Positions 39,602 through 48,750 of a stretch of 64,000 nucleotides of DNA are shown piece by piece. Position 1 is the stretch's first letter; every line of letters starts with the position of its first letter. The notes under the pieces are model-generated. The model was not told where the DNA came from, did no database searches, and was given only the letters and a program-made list of their open reading frames with translations. Location of the stretch: the NCBI GenBank assembly GCA_016716715.1, contig JADJVE010000010.1, positions 1 through 64,000 of the forward strand, written 5' to 3'. A program made the translations under genes and the position numbers. This DNA is from Acidobacteriota bacterium (GTDB taxonomy: Bacteria > Acidobacteriota > Thermoanaerobaculia > UBA5066).

Positions 39602-42289
39602 GTGTCTTTCTTCGCCCGCCTTCCTCTGGCTCTCCTCGCCGCTTCTCTCACGGCCCGATCCGCCACGTTCAACGTGAACAGCACGGCGGACGCCGTCGAC
39701 GCGGCTCCCGGAAACGGGGCCTGCGCCGCGGCGGGCGGCGCGTGCACGCTCCGGGCCGCGGTCATGGAGGCGAACGCCCTCGCGGGGTCCCACACGATCA
39801 ACGTGCCCGCCGGCCTCTACCTCCTCACCCTTCCGGGCGTCGGCGAGGCGGCCGCCGCGCAGGGCGACCTCGACGTCACGGGGGACGTCACGATCGCGGG
39901 TTCGGGCCCCGCGGGGTCGATCGTCGACGGCGGCGGACTCGAGCGCGTCTTCGAGATCAACGGAACCGCGCGGATCTCGGGCCTGACGATCCGCAACGGC
40001 GCCGCCGTTTCGGCGGGAATCCCGATCTACGGGGCGAATTTCCTCGGCGGCCTCGTCCAGAATCTCGGGACGCTCACGCTCACGAACTGCGCTCTCGAGG
40101 GCGGGCGCGCGAACGCGGGAGGCGCGATCTGGAGCGGAGCCGGCGGCTCCCTCACGATGGACCGCTGCACGGTGACGGGCGGAGAGGCCCTGGCTCTCGG
40201 AATCACGAACGCGGAGGGCGGCGGGCTCCAGCTGAACAGCAGCACCACGACCATCACGAACAGCACGATCGCCGGGAACTGGTCCGCGGGGAGCGGCGGC
40301 GGGATCAACGCAAACGGCGGGACGCTCACCCTCACGAACGTCACGCTCAGCGGCAATGTGGCCACGGGAGCGAGCGCGCTCGAGAGCGTGAACATGGCGG
40401 TCACGCTCCGGCACGTGACGGTCACGAACAACACGGGCTTCGGCGGCGCCCTCCGCCACTACTCGTTCGACGGCTCGACGAAAGTCACCTTCGTGAACTC
40501 GGTCGTCGCCGGGAACACGTTCGGCGGGTGCTCTTCGAACGGGGCGAACCTCGTCTCGCAGGGCGGAAACGTCGACTCCGACGGCTCGTGCGCCTTCACG
40601 CTCGGCACGGACCGCGCGAACGCCGACACGCGGCTGGGGCCGCTCGCCGACAACGGCGGCTCGACCGACACACACGCGCTCCTCTCGGGCAGCGCCGCCC
40701 TCGACGCCGGCACGTCCGCGGGCTGCACCGCCACGGACGAGCGTGGAACGACGCGTCCGAAGGGCGCCGCGTGCGACAGCGGCTCGTTCGAGTCGGACCC
40801 CGCCGCGACGTATGCGGCGACGCGGACGATCCCGATCCTGCTCGACGTCACGGGCGCGACAGGCGCGCACTTCACGTCGGAGCTCACGCTCGCGAATCGC
40901 GGGGCGACGCCGGCGTCCGTCGCCCTCACCTACACGGCCGCGTACGCGCTCGGCGCCTCCGGAAGCGGCACGGTCGTCGAGACGCTCCCCCCGGGACGGC
41001 AACTGGTTTTCGCGGACGCCCTCGCCTACCTGCGCGGCAAGGGGCTCGCAATCCCGTCCACCGGCAATCAGGGCGGCACGCTCGGGGCCGTCTTCACCGG
41101 CCTGTCCTCGGCCGATGTCGCCTTCGCGGGAGCGCGCACGACGTCGGCCTCGGGCGCGGGCCGCGCGGGCCTCTCGTATCCCGGCTCGCGCCCCGGGGAC
41201 GTGGGCCGCGGCAAGGTCCGACTCTTCGGCCTGCGGGACACGCCGGGCGACCGCACGAACCTGGCTCTCGTGAACGCCGGCACGGCCGGTTCCCTCACGC
41301 TCGCGATCACCTTGACCTCCGGCACCGCGGGCGACGCGCGGACGTTCGCCGTCGCCCCCGTGACGCTCGCAGCCGGCCAGTGGGTGCAGATCAACGCTCC
41401 CCAGCTCCTGCGCGCGGCCGCGATGGCCAACGCATGGGCGACCGTCGAGCCCGTGTCCGGGACGGAGCCGTTCCTCGCGTACGCGGTCTTCAACGACAAC
41501 GCGACGGACGACGGCTCCTTCGTGCCCGCCGTGCGCGCCGCAGGCGCGGCGTCACGACAGGTCCTTCCGGTCCTCGTCGAGAGCGACGCGTTCCAGAGCG
41601 AGATCGTGCTCGCGAACCCGACCGACCAGCCGATGCAGGCCTCGCTCACTCTGACGCTGTCGGTGGGTTCCTTCGTCCCGTTCGCGAACCCGACCCTCGT
41701 CCTCACGCTCGCCCCGCGCGAGCAGCGGATCATCCCGGCGGTCCTGCAGGCCTTCCGTGGAATGGGCCTAGGCATCGAGCCCTCGGCGCCCGGCAAGACG
41801 ATCGTCGGCTCTCTCGAGGCCGTGTTCACGCCTTCGGGCGGAGCGCCCGCCTCCGGCTTCGTGGGCGCTCGCACCGCCTCGCCCGCGCCGTCGGGCGGCG
41901 CTTACGGCCTCTTCTACACGGGCGTTCCGGCCACGGGTGCGGCCCGGGCGGAGGCCTGGGTCTTCGCGCTCACACAGGACGCCGCGAGCCGCTCGAACCT
42001 TGCCGTCGTCAACGCCGGTCCCGGCCTGACGGCGATCACGGTCCGCGTCGACGCTTTCGACGCGGCAACGGGCGCGCTCGCCGGAGGCACGGACGTCACG
42101 GTGCCGGGGGGCGGCTGGATGCAGGTCAACACGGTCCTCGCCCCGTACGGCCTTTCGAAAGGATTCGCGCGCGTCACGCGCACCTCGGGCACGGAGTCTT
42201 TCGTCGCTTACGGTGTCGTGAACGACGGGGCCACGCCAGGCTCCGGGACGAGCGACGGGAGCTACGTCGCGATGACCGTCGTGCGGTGA
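39602..42289 (+). CDS. Secreted CSLREA/right-handed beta-helix protein with paired C-terminal module
   Basis: An 895-residue exported protein. Signal peptide to about residue 20 (ASLTARSA). A CSLREA-type domain follows (ATFNVNSTADAVDA, then CTLRAAVMEANALAG), then a polymorphic-outer-membrane/pectin-lyase-like parallel beta-helix to about residue 400 with repeated GTLTLTNCALEGG, TTITNSTIAGN and GTLTLTNVTLSGN rungs. Residues about 406-895 are the paired module shared with the sugar dehydrogenase and the tandem paralogues (HFTSELTLANRGATP, FLAYAVFNDNATDDGSF, RSNLAVVNAG, DGSYVAMTVVR). No catalytic residues are certain; likely a surface or adhesin-type protein. GTG start with AGAGG upstream. Confidence 0.85.
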   Translation: MSFFARLPLALLAASLTARSATFNVNSTADAVDAAPGNGACAAAGGACTLRAAVMEANALAGSHTINVPAGLYLLTLPGVGEAAAAQGDLDVTGDVTIAGSGPAGSIVDGGGLERVFEINGTARISGLTIRNGAAVSAGIPIYGANFLGGLVQNLGTLTLTNCALEGGRANAGGAIWSGAGGSLTMDRCTVTGGEALALGITNAEGGGLQLNSSTTTITNSTIAGNWSAGSGGGINANGGTLTLTNVTLSGNVATGASALESVNMAVTLRHVTVTNNTGFGGALRHYSFDGSTKVTFVNSVVAGNTFGGCSSNGANLVSQGGNVDSDGSCAFTLGTDRANADTRLGPLADNGGSTDTHALLSGSAALDAGTSAGCTATDERGTTRPKGAACDSGSFESDPAATYAATRTIPILLDVTGATGAHFTSELTLANRGATPASVALTYTAAYALGASGSGTVVETLPPGRQLVFADALAYLRGKGLAIPSTGNQGGTLGAVFTGLSSADVAFAGARTTSASGAGRAGLSYPGSRPGDVGRGKVRLFGLRDTPGDRTNLALVNAGTAGSLTLAITLTSGTAGDARTFAVAPVTLAAGQWVQINAPQLLRAAAMANAWATVEPVSGTEPFLAYAVFNDNATDDGSFVPAVRAAGAASRQVLPVLVESDAFQSEIVLANPTDQPMQASLTLTLSVGSFVPFANPTLVLTLAPREQRIIPAVLQAFRGMGLGIEPSAPGKTIVGSLEAVFTPSGGAPASGFVGARTASPAPSGGAYGLFYTGVPATGAARAEAWVFALTQDAASRSNLAVVNAGPGLTAITVRVDAFDAATGALAGGTDVTVPGGGWMQVNTVLAPYGLSKGFARVTRTSGTESFVAYGVVNDGATPGSGTSDGSYVAMTVVR

Positions 42290-42291
42290 GG

Positions 42292-42297
42292 CACAAT
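42292..42297 (+). promoter_or_regulatory. Putative -10 element of lysA
   Basis: CACAAT eight bases before the GTG at 42306; weaker than the other hexamers but at the same distance. Confidence 0.3.
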
Positions 42298-42305
42298 CGG
42301 CCCTC

Positions 42306-43610
42306 GTGACCACGCACACGCTCCACGAGGGCCTCCAGGCCCTGCGCGACGACCGCGCGTCCCACCCCGCTGCCGTCTCCGCCGTCTCGCGCCTCGCTGC
42401 CGGCTTCGGCACGCCGCTCTACGTCTACGACAAGGCCGCGATCACCGGGCAGTTTCGCGCGCTCAAGGCCGCGTTCGCGCCGCGCTTCCCGAAGCTCCGG
42501 CTGCACTACGCGCTCAAGGCGAACGGCAGCGTCGCGATCGGCCGCATCCTGCGCGCCGAGGGCGCGTTCCCCGAGGTCGTCTCGCTCGGCGAGATCCTGA
42601 CCGCGCTCCGTGCCGGCTGGAGCGGACCGGACGTCCTCTTCACGAGCTCCTCGAAGACGCCCGACGAGATTACGAAGACGATCGAGCTCGGCGCCGTCCT
42701 GAACGCGGACTCGCGCGACGAGCTCGAGCAGGCGTCCGCGGCCGCCGTGAAGGCGGGCCGCACCGTGCGGCTCTCCTTCCGCCTCAATCCCGGCGTCGAC
42801 CCGGACACGCTCCATCACATCAACACGGGGATTCCGGAGTCGAAGTTCGGCGTCCACCTCGACGGCGGCGATGCGCTCGCGGCGTACGCGCGCGCGAAAG
42901 AGCTGCCCGGAGTCGCGATCACGGGCATCCACTGCCACATCGGCTCGCAGATCGCGGACACGGCCGGCTACGAGAAGACGGCCCGCAAGATGCTCGCGTT
43001 CGCGAAGGAGCTGAAGGAGAAGCTCGGAATCGTCCTCGAGTTCGTCGACCTCGGTGGCGGCATCGGCGTCCCGTACAAGGACGGCGAGACCGTCATGAGC
43101 CCCGAGACGCTCGCGGCCGCGCTCGAGCCGATCTGGAAGGACGGCGTCGCGGCGGCGGGCTACGAGCCCGCCCTGTGGCTCGAGCCGGGGCGTTCCCTCG
43201 TCGCGCCGTCGGGTTTCCTGATCACGCGCGTGAACACGGTCAAGACGACGCCGCTCAAGACGTTCGTCAACGTCGACGCGGGCTCCAACACGCTCCTCCG
43301 CCCGGCCCTCTACGGCGCGTACCACCGTGCGCGCATCGTGAGCACGGCCCCGGGCGCCCCGCGCCTCCTCGACGTCGCGGGCGACGTCTGCGAGACAGGC
43401 GACATCCTCGCCGAGGAGCGCACGCTGCCTCTCCCGAAGGCCGGGGACCACGTCGTCTTCCTCGACGCGGGCGCGTACGGCTTCGCGATGGCGTCCGTCT
43501 ACAACGCCCGCCCGCTTCCCGCCGAGGTTCTCGTCGACGGCGACGCGGCCACCCTGATCCGCCGGCGCGGAACGTACGACGGTCTTTTCCGGGACGAAGT
43601 CTCCGGTTGA
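42306..43610 (+). CDS. lysA: Diaminopimelate decarboxylase
   Basis: A 434-residue PLP-dependent fold-III decarboxylase converting meso-diaminopimelate to L-lysine. The PLP lysine is K71 in HYALKANGS; HCHIGSQI, the glycine-rich DLGGGIGVPY, LEPGRSLVA and the CETGDILA motif with the active-site cysteine follow. The final GAYGFAMASVYNARPLP is the C-terminal PLP/substrate loop. GTG start with a CACAAT hexamer eight bases upstream. It is followed by the NagZ-like gene after eleven bases; cell-wall recycling neighbours are fitting, since DAP is the peptidoglycan diamine. Confidence 0.95.
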   Translation: MTTHTLHEGLQALRDDRASHPAAVSAVSRLAAGFGTPLYVYDKAAITGQFRALKAAFAPRFPKLRLHYALKANGSVAIGRILRAEGAFPEVVSLGEILTALRAGWSGPDVLFTSSSKTPDEITKTIELGAVLNADSRDELEQASAAAVKAGRTVRLSFRLNPGVDPDTLHHINTGIPESKFGVHLDGGDALAAYARAKELPGVAITGIHCHIGSQIADTAGYEKTARKMLAFAKELKEKLGIVLEFVDLGGGIGVPYKDGETVMSPETLAAALEPIWKDGVAAAGYEPALWLEPGRSLVAPSGFLITRVNTVKTTPLKTFVNVDAGSNTLLRPALYGAYHRARIVSTAPGAPRLLDVAGDVCETGDILAEERTLPLPKAGDHVVFLDAGAYGFAMASVYNARPLPAEVLVDGDAATLIRRRGTYDGLFRDEVSG

Positions 43611-43621
43611 ACGAGGGACCC

Positions 43622-45430
43622 ATGCGCCGATTCACGCCGACCGCCGCCGTCCTCCTCGCGTCCGTGCTCGCCGGGTGCGGGGCGAACCCGTTCCCGCCGC
43701 AGACGATGGACTTCGGGCAGCTGCAGCCCGACGCGCCGACGGCGATCTCGATGCCGCTCGAGGAGAAGGTCGGCCAGCTCTTCGCCGTCCCGGCGAACGG
43801 CGTCTTCATGAGCGAGGACTCCGAGCAGTTCCGGACGCTGAAACACCACGTCGTCGACAACCGCGTCGGCGGCGTCATGCTCTCCCGTTCGAGCGTCTAC
43901 GGGGCGGCCGTCCTGGTGCAGAAGCTGCAGGAACTGGCCCGGACTCCGCTCCTCGTCTCGGCCGACCTCGAGGCCGGCTCCGGCATGCGCTTCGAGGACG
44001 CAACGTACGGCCCGTGGGCGATGGCGATCGCCGCGACCGGCGACCCGTCTCTCGCCGAGCGACGCGGCAAGGCGACCGCCGAGGAGGCGCGCGCCATCGG
44101 CATCGGTCAGGTCTATGCGCCCGTCGCCGACGTCAACGTCAACCCGGACAACCCCGTCATCAACGTCCGGAGCTTCGGCGAGGATCCGGCCGACGTCGCG
44201 CGCTACGTCGCGGCGTCCGTCCGCGGCCTCCAGTCCGGGCAGGTCCTCGCGACGCTGAAGCACTTCCCCGGCCACGGGGACACGGCTCAGGACTCGCACC
44301 GTTCGCTCGCGACGGTGCCGGGTGACCGGGCGCGCCTCGAGTCCGTCGAGCTCGTGCCGTTCCGCGCGGGCATAAAGGCGGGCGCCGAGTCCGTCATGAT
44401 CGCGCACGTCTCGGTCCCCGCGCTGGACGCCACACCCGTGAGGCTCCTCGCGAACGCGCCGCGGCCCGTCGACGCGATCGGAGACGTCGTCGCGGCCGAG
44501 TCCGGCGCGGTCCCCGCGGTGGTCTCGTCCCCCATCGTGACCGGAGTCCTCCGAAAGGAGCTCGGCTTCACGGGCCTCGTCGTGACGGACGCGATGCGGA
44601 TGGGGGGCATCACGTACTACTACGAGCCGGGCGAAGCCGCGATCCTGGCCATCCTCGCCGGCTCGGACCAGATTCTCATGTCGCCCGACACCGACGCGGC
44701 GATCAAGGCCGTCCTCGCCGCGGTGAAGTCCGGCCGGATCACCGAGGCGCGGCTCGACGAAAGCGTCAAGCGCATCCTCGACGTCAAGAAGCGCCTGAAC
44801 CTCTACGACAAGGGCGTCCCGTTCGTGGGGAAGATCGCGAAAGTCGTCGGGACGCGCCCGCACGAAGAGCTGGAGGCCGAGATCGCGCGCCGCTCGATGA
44901 CGCTCGTGAGGGAGAAGTCCGGCGCGCTCCCCTTCCGCAGGGACGCAAAGCTCCTCTCGCTCGTCGTCGCGGACGAGCCCACGCTCAACGGGCCGGCCGG
45001 GGCGCTGGACAAGGAGATCAAGGCTCGGGTCCCCAGCGTCAAAAGCGTGCGCCTCGACACGCGCTCGACGCCCGAGGAGGCGAAGGCCGCCGCGGAGGCC
45101 GCGAAGGATGCCGACGCGGTCCTTCTCTCGCTTTTCGTGAGGGCGCGCTCCGGGCAGGGCCGGTTCGTGATCCCCGACGCGGCGAGGTCCGTGATTCCCG
45201 CGCTCCTCGCCTCCGGCAAACCCGTCGTCGCCGTGGCGTTCGGCAGCCCGTACCTCCTGCGCGACTTCCCCGACCTCCCGACGTACCTCTGCGCGTGGGG
45301 CTCGCAGGACGTCGCCCAGATCGCGGCGGCGAAGGCGCTGTTCGGCGAGGTGGCGATCGAAGGGCATCTTCCGATCACGATCCCCGGGCTCGCGAAGCGG
45401 GGAGACGGGATCGCGAAGGCCGCACGATGA
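43622..45430 (+). CDS. Glycoside hydrolase family 3 lipoprotein (NagZ-like beta-N-acetylglucosaminidase)
   Basis: A 602-residue lipoprotein (LLASVLAGC, lipidated C19). The GH3 N-terminal TIM barrel carries KHFPGHGDTAQDSH at residues 213-226, the NagZ-type acid/base His-Asp loop (H218, D220), and the nucleophile D323 in GLVVTDAMRMGG. Residues about 430-600 form the C-terminal GH3 alpha/beta sandwich, absent from short NagZ proteins, so this is the two-domain type that acts outside the cytoplasm. Substrates are probably muropeptides or chitin fragments. It is in an operon with lysA; its stop overlaps the ATG of the amidohydrolase. Confidence 0.92.
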   Translation: MRRFTPTAAVLLASVLAGCGANPFPPQTMDFGQLQPDAPTAISMPLEEKVGQLFAVPANGVFMSEDSEQFRTLKHHVVDNRVGGVMLSRSSVYGAAVLVQKLQELARTPLLVSADLEAGSGMRFEDATYGPWAMAIAATGDPSLAERRGKATAEEARAIGIGQVYAPVADVNVNPDNPVINVRSFGEDPADVARYVAASVRGLQSGQVLATLKHFPGHGDTAQDSHRSLATVPGDRARLESVELVPFRAGIKAGAESVMIAHVSVPALDATPVRLLANAPRPVDAIGDVVAAESGAVPAVVSSPIVTGVLRKELGFTGLVVTDAMRMGGITYYYEPGEAAILAILAGSDQILMSPDTDAAIKAVLAAVKSGRITEARLDESVKRILDVKKRLNLYDKGVPFVGKIAKVVGTRPHEELEAEIARRSMTLVREKSGALPFRRDAKLLSLVVADEPTLNGPAGALDKEIKARVPSVKSVRLDTRSTPEEAKAAAEAAKDADAVLLSLFVRARSGQGRFVIPDAARSVIPALLASGKPVVAVAFGSPYLLRDFPDLPTYLCAWGSQDVAQIAAAKALFGEVAIEGHLPITIPGLAKRGDGIAKAAR

Positions 45431-47193
45431 GGCGCGCCTCGCTCGCGCTCCTCTTCCTCGCCCTTCCCGTCCTCGCCTCCGACGTCGACGACGCGCGGGC
45501 GGTGTTCGAACGGAACCTCGCGGCGATTCGCGCCCGCGACAAGGCCGCGTACCTCGCGTGCTACCTCGACGGAAAGGGCCTCGTGCGGACGACGCCGGAG
45601 GGGCCGGTGCTCGGGTACGAGGACTTCGCGAAGCAGGCGGGCGACAAGTGGCCGGACGTCCTCGAGTCCTCCGATCTGCAGCTCGTCGCCGTTTCCCCCG
45701 GCGTCGTCTACGGCACGTACCGCTACAGGGTGCGGTACGGCGCCGAGGAGCACTCCGGCCTTTCGGAGCGCCTCTTCCTGAAGACGCCGAAGGGCTGGCG
45801 CATCGCCGTGACCTCGGCGTGGGAGGCTCCGCCCGGCACGCCGCCTCCCCCGCGCGCCTACACGGGCGCGACGCTCGTCGACGGGACCGGCTCCCCCTCG
45901 GTGACGAACGCGGTCGTCCTCGTGCGCAACGGGCGTATCGACTGCGCGGGCACGGCCTCCGCGTGCCCCGTGCCCGAAGGCGTGGCCGTGACGGACGCGA
46001 AGGGCTCGTGGATCGTTCCGGGCCTCGTGGACGCGCACGTCCACTTCGCCCAGACGGGCTGGGCCGACGGGCGGCCGGACGCGTTCGACGTCCGCGCGAA
46101 GCACCCGTACGACGCCGTCCAGAAGGAGCTGCGCGAGCGGCCCGAGCGTTACTTCCGCTCGTACGTCTGCTCGGGCGTCACCTCGGTCTTCGACGTCGGT
46201 GGGTACGCGTGGTCCCTCGACCTCGCGACGCGGGCCGAGAACGACTCGCTCGCGCCGCGCGTGAAGGCCGCCGGCCCGCTTCTCTCGACGATCGACTTCT
46301 GGCTGAACCTCCCCGGCGAACGGCAGTTCCTTTTCCTCAAGGATGCCGAGAGCGCGAAGACCGGCGTCGCGTATCTCGCCGCGCGCGGCGCGTCCGCGGT
46401 GAAGGTCTGGTACGTGGTCACGCCCGACCGGCCGGTGGAGGCGTCCGAAGCCGCGGTCCTCGCGGCCGGCGCCGAGGCGAAGAAGGCCGGCCTGCCCCTC
46501 ATCGTTCACGCGACCGGGCTCGCGGAGGCGAAGATCGCGCTCAAGGCCGGGGCGAAGCTCCTCGTCCACGGCGTCATGGACAAGCCCGTCGACGACGAGT
46601 TCCTCGCGCTCGCAAAACAGGCCGGGACGACGTACAACCCGACGCTCGTCGTCCTCGACGGCTACGTCACGGTGGCGAAGGCCGCGGCCGCCGGCGCTCC
46701 CACCCCGTTCGACGACCCGAACGGCTGCGCCGACCCCGCGTCGCGCGCGCGCCTCGCGGCCACGCCCGAGATCGACGCCGCGTCGATCGCCGGCAAGGTC
46801 CGTGACCGCGAGGCGCGGACGGCCGAGCGCAAGGCCGTCAGCCTCGCAAACCTCAGGCGCGTGCGGGATGCGGGCATCCCGATCGCGATGGGCACGGACG
46901 CGGGCAATCCCGGGACGCTCCACGGCCCGTCGGTCTACTCCGAGATGGAGGCGATGCAGTCGGCCGGGATGACTCCGATGGAGGTCCTCGTCGCGTCCAC
47001 GAAGGGCGGCGCCCGGGCGATGGGACGGAACGACGTCGGGACGATCGAGAAGGGCAAGCGCGCGGACTTCCTTCTCGTCGGCGCCGACCCGCTCCTCGAC
47101 GCCGCGAACCTCAGAAAGCTGAACGCGGTCGTCCGCGGCGGCGTCTACCGGACCCAGGCCGAGCTCAGGGCGATCGTCGCGAGCCAGCCCTGA
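45427..47193 (+). CDS. NTF2-like (SnoaL/DUF4440) domain fused to a metal-dependent amidohydrolase
   Basis: A 588-residue exported protein with signal peptide (to about residue 18, LALPVLAS). Residues about 20-135 form an NTF2-like cone fold (DVDDARAVFERNLAAIRARDKAAYLACY region, quoted in part, then WRIAVTSAWEAP). The amidohydrolase domain begins near 145; the first metal ligands are H204 and H206 in LVDAHVHF, followed by KVWYVVTP with the carboxylated-lysine position, LIVHATG, HGVMD and MGTDAGNPG. A dipeptidase or imidazolonepropionase-like hydrolase is likely. The NTF2 fusion is uncommon. The 3' end overlaps the convergent membrane protein gene by 29 bases. Confidence 0.88.
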   Translation: MRRASLALLFLALPVLASDVDDARAVFERNLAAIRARDKAAYLACYLDGKGLVRTTPEGPVLGYEDFAKQAGDKWPDVLESSDLQLVAVSPGVVYGTYRYRVRYGAEEHSGLSERLFLKTPKGWRIAVTSAWEAPPGTPPPPRAYTGATLVDGTGSPSVTNAVVLVRNGRIDCAGTASACPVPEGVAVTDAKGSWIVPGLVDAHVHFAQTGWADGRPDAFDVRAKHPYDAVQKELRERPERYFRSYVCSGVTSVFDVGGYAWSLDLATRAENDSLAPRVKAAGPLLSTIDFWLNLPGERQFLFLKDAESAKTGVAYLAARGASAVKVWYVVTPDRPVEASEAAVLAAGAEAKKAGLPLIVHATGLAEAKIALKAGAKLLVHGVMDKPVDDEFLALAKQAGTTYNPTLVVLDGYVTVAKAAAAGAPTPFDDPNGCADPASRARLAATPEIDAASIAGKVRDREARTAERKAVSLANLRRVRDAGIPIAMGTDAGNPGTLHGPSVYSEMEAMQSAGMTPMEVLVASTKGGARAMGRNDVGTIEKGKRADFLLVGADPLLDAANLRKLNAVVRGGVYRTQAELRAIVASQP

Positions 47194-48160
47194 GCAACCT
47201 CGGCACGAGCAGCAGCGTCGCGCCGTAGAAGGCAAATGCCGCGAAGAGCGTCGCGGGGCTGCCCGCGCGCAGGTCCTCGACGAGGAGCTTGAGCCCCGCG
47301 GTCGCGAGAATCGGGAGCGAAAGCAGCGCAAGCGTTTTCAGGCGGGGCCGCCGCGACGTCCACGCCGCCGCGAGGGCCGCGGCGCAGAGAAGCGCCGTGC
47401 GCACGAGCGCGAGGCCGGGCGCCGTCGACGTGAAGGGCGCGAGGGCGACGGCCAGCGCGAGGACGGCGCCCGACGCGATTGCGGCGCTCGCGAGCGCGGG
47501 CCCGGCCTTCAGCGCCGGAGCCGAGGGCGCGCCCGCCGCCGCGACGATGAAGGTCACGAGGGCCCCGATCGCCGCGAAGACGGCCGGGCCGCTCACGGCC
47601 GGGGTGGAGCCGGGAGCCGCGACGAACGCCGCGAGCTCCCCCTTCAACAGCCCCGAGAGGGCCGCGGCGCCCGTGACGAGGCCGGCGGACAGCCACGCGA
47701 TCCAGCCGCGCCCATCCCGCGGCGCGCGGGCGGCAAGCACGATCCCGAGGAGTCCCCACAAAACAGCCACGGCGGGACCGCCGAAGAGAAGTCCCGCAGC
47801 GACCGTCAGGGCAGCGGCCGGCTGCAGGACGTCGGTCGGCGCGAGGCCGCGGGCTTTTGCGTCGTGCGCGGCGCCGAGAAGCGCAAGGGCGACGAGGGCC
47901 GCCGCGAGAAGCGCAATCCCGACGGGGGTCAGCGCGGTCCAGCGGTCCGGCGTCCCCTCGGCTCGCGTCGAGAGCCACGCCCCGAGCGCGAGGAACAGGA
48001 CGGCCGCGACGCCCGGCGGCCACTCGAGGCCCTCGACGCCCGGCCCGCGCCGGAGCGCGAGAGACACGGCGTAGAGAGCGAGGAGGAACGACGACGAAGA
48101 CGGCGATCCCGCCGGTCGCGACGAACAGCGCGGCCGCGGTCGCTGCGCCCGCGAGGACAC
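47165..48160 (-). CDS. DUF2339-like polytopic membrane protein, C-terminal piece (frameshifted)
   Basis: An open frame of 331 codons whose first 20 or so codons are out-of-frame read; the true protein part starts near 48090 with FLLALYAVSLALRRG. It encodes about nine hydrophobic helices with Ala/Leu/Gly-rich sequence, ending LLLVPRLLRAG. It continues the N-terminal piece (48092-48737) in another frame. The break is at a GTCGTCGTT stretch near 48088-48096; removal of one base would restore one 523-residue protein. Confidence 0.6.
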   Translation of the reverse strand: MSSRAQRPRPRCSSRPAGSPSSSSFLLALYAVSLALRRGPGVEGLEWPPGVAAVLFLALGAWLSTRAEGTPDRWTALTPVGIALLAAALVALALLGAAHDAKARGLAPTDVLQPAAALTVAAGLLFGGPAVAVLWGLLGIVLAARAPRDGRGWIAWLSAGLVTGAAALSGLLKGELAAFVAAPGSTPAVSGPAVFAAIGALVTFIVAAAGAPSAPALKAGPALASAAIASGAVLALAVALAPFTSTAPGLALVRTALLCAAALAAAWTSRRPRLKTLALLSLPILATAGLKLLVEDLRAGSPATLFAAFAFYGATLLLVPRLLRAGSRRSP

Positions 48161-48737
48161 CGGCCCAGACGAAGACGGGAAGGTCCGCCCGGCGTCCTGC
48201 GGCGACGAGCGCCCCCGTCACGGCGGCGAGGGCGACGGCCGCCGCCACCGGCGTGAAGGCGCCCATGCGCGTCGCGGCCTCGCCGACGAGCGGGTACGCG
48301 ACGAGCGCGCCCGTCAGGCCGTGAACGACGGCGCTCGTTCGAGCGCCCCGGGCGCCGTCGCGCAGCGCAAGGCCGATCCATGCGAGCGCGTACGCGAGAC
48401 CGAGCAGCGCCCCCAGAGAGACGGGCACGCGGCCCGCCTCGGTGAGGGTCCTGAGAAGAAACGCGCCTCCCAGAACGAGGAAGGTGCGGCCCGCGAGCGT
48501 GAGCGCGCTCGCGACCGGCGCGCCCTCGTCCGCGGCTTCAGCCGCGGCGTCGGCACGGAGAGCGGCGAGCGGAGAGGCCGGAGCGACGAGCGCCGGCAGC
48601 GAATCCGCCGGCGCCGCCGGCGGGACCGCGAGCGGCGCCGTTTTGCCCTCGAGGGCGGCGAGGCGCGCGCGAACGTCCCCGAGCGCGCCCTCGAGCAGGG
48701 CGACCCGGCTCTCCAGTTCCGCGCGCGAGCCGTCCAT
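48092..48737 (-). pseudogene. DUF2339-like polytopic membrane protein, N-terminal piece (frameshifted)
   Basis: The 5' part of the frameshifted gene. The ATG at 48737 is 14 bases after the NrfD stop. A short coiled coil (LESRVALLEGALGDVRARL) and a Pro/Ala linker lead into six or seven hydrophobic helices, the arrangement of DUF2339 membrane proteins. After VATGGIAVFVVV (about 48090) the frame becomes Arg/Pro-rich non-protein and stops only at 47145. DUF2339 function is unknown. A sequencing or assembly error is as likely as true loss. Confidence 0.6.
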
Positions 48738-48750
48738 CAGCGCGTCCGGG

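Noticed and set aside
47145..48090. Arg/Pro-rich C-terminal half of the 530-codon frame from 48737
   Set aside because: Membrane-protein character ceases at 48090 and continues in another frame, so this half is frameshift read-through.
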